From Verrucomicrobiales bacterium (GTDB taxonomy: Bacteria; Verrucomicrobiota; Verrucomicrobiia; Limisphaerales; JAFMIX01), in contig JAFMIX010000075.1 of the NCBI GenBank assembly GCA_017853785.1, positions 1 through 8,819 of the forward strand: a stretch of 8,819 bases of DNA, in the 5' to 3' direction. Of the stretch, positions 6,331-8,819 are shown piece after piece (position 1 is the stretch's first letter; every line of letters starts with the position of its first letter). Position numbers and translations under genes: made by a program. The notes below the pieces were generated by a model. It saw only the letters and a list, made by a program, of their open reading frames with translations, was not told the DNA's origin and searched no databases.

Positions 6331-8802
6331 TCAGGGAAAGTTTTCCGGGGTCAAGCGAACGGATTTTCCGACCGGCACAGATATGCTCGTGGTGCGATCA
6401 CCATATCGCACCCAGGCCTGACCGGACGAAGCAGAAACATTCCTCAGCGAACAACTCTGCAGACGTGCCTGCCGCCATTCGAGATCGACCTCATATCCGC
6501 CGCGCGCACACAATCCCCTAACGTAACCCTCGGGCCAACCACCCGGCAGCGCAGGCAGCAGTTCGATGAGAAAATTGTGTTTGTTCGATCCTTGAGCGTC
6601 CGGCGTCCCGTCGGCATCAACCCGGAGATGGCTTTGGAGCAGCATCTCCGCGAGCCCGGCGCACCCGCCGAAATTGCCATCAATCTGAAACGGCGGATGG
6701 GTGTCGAACAGATTCGGCAGCGTACTGCGCCGCAACAACGTCAGGTAATGCTCACGCGCCGCATCACCATCGCGCAGGCGGGCATAAAGATTAATCATCC
6801 AGGCCCGGCTCCAGCCAGTGCCGCCGCCGCCGTTGGCCAGCCGAACATCAAGCAGCTTGCGGGCGCCCGCAAACAAATCCGGCGTGACAGGAGTGATGAG
6901 ATCGAACGGATACAAGCCGACGACGGGGGAAACATGCCTATGCCCCGGTTCAGCCTCCGGCAACGGCTCAGACCATTCCAGGATACGACCGTCGGGGCCG
7001 AGCTTGATCGGAGGGAGTTGAGCGCGCGCGGCCGTGATGCGTTCGCGCATTTCCGGGTCGGTACCGAGTATCGCCGCCGCACGATCAGTGGCGTCAAAAA
7101 TCGCGCGCACCAGGCTCATGTGATACGTGGAGCCGATCGTGATGCGCAGTTTTTGGTTCGTGTCCGGTTGGAGGTACTGGTTTTCAGGTGAAGTGGATGG
7201 CGTGATAACGAGGCTTCCGTCTGGCGCGGCGACCAACGTGTCCAACACAAATTCCGAAGCGCCTTTCAAAATTGGATACAACCGCCGCAGGAATTGCCTG
7301 TCGCCAGTGAACTGATAGTGATCAAACAATTCCGCCGCCATCCAGGCGCCGCAAAGAGGGTCGAGCGTGCCATTGTTGAACTGCGATTCAGGAAACGAAG
7401 CGCTCGGCGTCACGCGCCCGAAGGGATTGGTGGCATGAAAACAGACCCACCCATCCGAACCGTAGAGCCGCCGGGCTGATTCTTGGCCGCGCTGGGCCAG
7501 GCGCTCGAACCAGTCCATCAACGGCTCGATGGTTGCAGGCAGATTGGCGACGCGAGCCGGCCAGTAATTCATCTGGAGATTGATGTTGAGATGGAAATCC
7601 GATTGCCACGGCGCGGGCAAGCGGTCGTTCCAAATGCCCTGCAAATTTGCCGGCAGCCGCGCCGGGCGGCGCGAACTTCCCATGAGCAGATAGCGGCCAA
7701 ACTGAAAGTGCAACGCGACCAACCCCGGATCATCCGCGCCGCCGCGCACAGCAGCGACACGCTCGTCCGTGGGGGTTTTTCCCGCCGCCGAGTCACCCGA
7801 CCCAAGTTGGATGGAAACGCGGTTGAACATCGCGCGGTGCTCCGCCCGATGCGTTGCGAGCAACTCCGCCCACTTTTTCCCGGAGGCCTTCGCCAGGATC
7901 CGATCGCAAGCGCGCGCGGGATCGATGTCGCGGTCAAAGTCCATCTTGGCGAGGCTGTAATCCGTAGCGGCGGTGAACAGCAGCACCGCCTCGGTTGCGC
8001 CCTTCACCTGAAGTTTGTTTCCCTCGGCAGAGACGCCACCGCGATCCACCCGCGCAAGCAGCCGTCCGGCAAATCTCATGTGTTCGCCCCCGGGTCCGTT
8101 CCCACCGGCCTGGTTGAGGCGATTACCGTCCTTGTCTGGCACATCCACCACCTGCCCATCGAGTTTTAGCGCGCCAGCGCCGCCAGCCACCACCACGGCG
8201 TCACGGGAACGAGTGAGAGAGATCTTGAAATCCAAAGACCCCGGCTCGTCGGTTGCGATGCGAACCACCAACACATCATCCGGGGCGGAAACGAAGGCTT
8301 CCCGCGTGATGTTCGCCCGCCCCTGGCGAACCGTGACACGAGAGATCCCATCGGCCAAAAGCAATTCCCGACAATAAGCGTTGGTCGCCTCACCTCCGCC
8401 GAAGTCCAGCCAAAGATCGCCGAAAGGTTGATAGGATCTGAACGAGGTAGGGCGAGCAGTCAGGTGTTCGACGCCGCAGGCGTGGGCCTCCGCATTTTTT
8501 CCCGCGAACAACAATTCCTGTACTTTCGCCAGGTGGTTCGAAAAATCTGGCGGGTAGGCATCCACAGGGCAACCGCCCCAAAGGCTTTCCTCGTTCAATT
8601 GGAACCGCTCCTTCGCCACGCCGCCGAACACCATCGCGCCCAGCCGTCCGTTGCCGATCGGCAAGGCCTCATTCCAATTCGTCGTCGGCTGGCGAAACCA
8701 GATGCGGAGGGAAGAATCCTGAGACGGCTCAGCACCGGCAGCGTTCACGAACAGCGCCGCGCCCATGGAAATCTGAATCAGATGAACACAGATACGGGAC
8801 AC
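6331..8802 (-). CDS. Secreted GH95 alpha-L-fucosidase-like glycoside hydrolase
   Basis: Predicted to release alpha-linked L-fucose (or, in some family members, L-galactose) from glycans by an inverting mechanism. Length 823 residues, normal for GH95. A signal peptide is visible at residues 1-24 (hydrophobic ISMGAALFVNAAGA, cleavage before EP). The N-terminal beta-sandwich starts with IWFRQPTTNWNEALPIGNG (34-52), a hallmark of the family; the (alpha/alpha)6 catalytic domain runs about 340-725 and a C-terminal beta domain follows. Residues matching Bifidobacterium AfcA catalysis are present: HLNINLQMNYWPA (404-416; N406 and N408), E540 in TSPENQY (general acid) and D708 in QIDGNFGG. H404, two residues before N406, matches the AfcA His that I recall as linked to fucose preference, though this is from memory. 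The start shown is GTG at 8802; the frame stays open to the window edge (17 more bases), so the true start could lie outside. A GAGG lies 13 bases upstream of the GTG, too far for a good ribosome site. It is the first visible gene of the tandem array. Confidence 0.9.
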   Translation of the reverse strand: MSRICVHLIQISMGAALFVNAAGAEPSQDSSLRIWFRQPTTNWNEALPIGNGRLGAMVFGGVAKERFQLNEESLWGGCPVDAYPPDFSNHLAKVQELLFAGKNAEAHACGVEHLTARPTSFRSYQPFGDLWLDFGGGEATNAYCRELLLADGISRVTVRQGRANITREAFVSAPDDVLVVRIATDEPGSLDFKISLTRSRDAVVVAGGAGALKLDGQVVDVPDKDGNRLNQAGGNGPGGEHMRFAGRLLARVDRGGVSAEGNKLQVKGATEAVLLFTAATDYSLAKMDFDRDIDPARACDRILAKASGKKWAELLATHRAEHRAMFNRVSIQLGSGDSAAGKTPTDERVAAVRGGADDPGLVALHFQFGRYLLMGSSRRPARLPANLQGIWNDRLPAPWQSDFHLNINLQMNYWPARVANLPATIEPLMDWFERLAQRGQESARRLYGSDGWVCFHATNPFGRVTPSASFPESQFNNGTLDPLCGAWMAAELFDHYQFTGDRQFLRRLYPILKGASEFVLDTLVAAPDGSLVITPSTSPENQYLQPDTNQKLRITIGSTYHMSLVRAIFDATDRAAAILGTDPEMRERITAARAQLPPIKLGPDGRILEWSEPLPEAEPGHRHVSPVVGLYPFDLITPVTPDLFAGARKLLDVRLANGGGGTGWSRAWMINLYARLRDGDAAREHYLTLLRRSTLPNLFDTHPPFQIDGNFGGCAGLAEMLLQSHLRVDADGTPDAQGSNKHNFLIELLPALPGGWPEGYVRGLCARGGYEVDLEWRQARLQSCSLRNVSASSGQAWVRYGDRTTSISVPVGKSVRLTPENFP

Positions 8803-8819
8803 GAACTTGGGAAAACCTC

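Noticed and set aside
6307..7191. 294-codon plus-strand open frame
   Set aside because: Lies antisense to the GH95 catalytic domain, where D708 and E540 motifs prove the minus-strand frame; its composition is typical of a shadow frame.

Overview
The window is a run of five consecutive genes, all on the minus strand, each encoding a predicted exported protein with no obvious membrane anchor. The high GC content, the near absence of Shine-Dalgarno sequences, the GTG starts and the character of the proteins suggest an environmental Verrucomicrobiota (perhaps Limisphaerales/Pedosphaerales-like). A planctomycete or related PVC bacterium cannot be excluded; the assignment is inference, as no rRNA or marker gene is present.

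In transcription order (right to left) the genes are: (1) 8802-6331, a GH95 alpha-L-fucosidase-like glycosidase with the known catalytic motifs; (2) about 6181-3989, a heparinase II/III-type polysaccharide lyase with an uncertain non-ATG start; (3) 3974-2316, an M66 (StcE/mucinase-like) zinc metalloprotease with an intact HExxHxxGxxH motif; (4) 2290-497, a compact divergent GH78 alpha-L-rhamnosidase-like protein; (5) 360-1, the 5' part of another exported protein that runs off the left edge. The spacers are 149 (or as little as 47), 14, 25 and 136 bases. No convincing terminator or oppositely oriented gene separates them, so one polycistronic unit is plausible, with possible internal signals at 6182-6330 and 361-496.

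Together the genes look like part of a glycan-utilisation locus whose target carries L-fucose (or L-galactose), L-rhamnose and uronic acid. The StcE-like protease is the unusual partner: it suggests a glycan attached to protein (mucin-like glycoprotein, algal or plant proteoglycan, or a bacterial glycoprotein coat) rather than a free polysaccharide. No SusC/SusD pair, transporter, sulfatase or regulator lies inside the window.

No RNA gene, CRISPR array, insertion sequence, integrase or phage gene was seen. The long plus-strand reading frames are antisense shadows of the GC-rich minus-strand genes.
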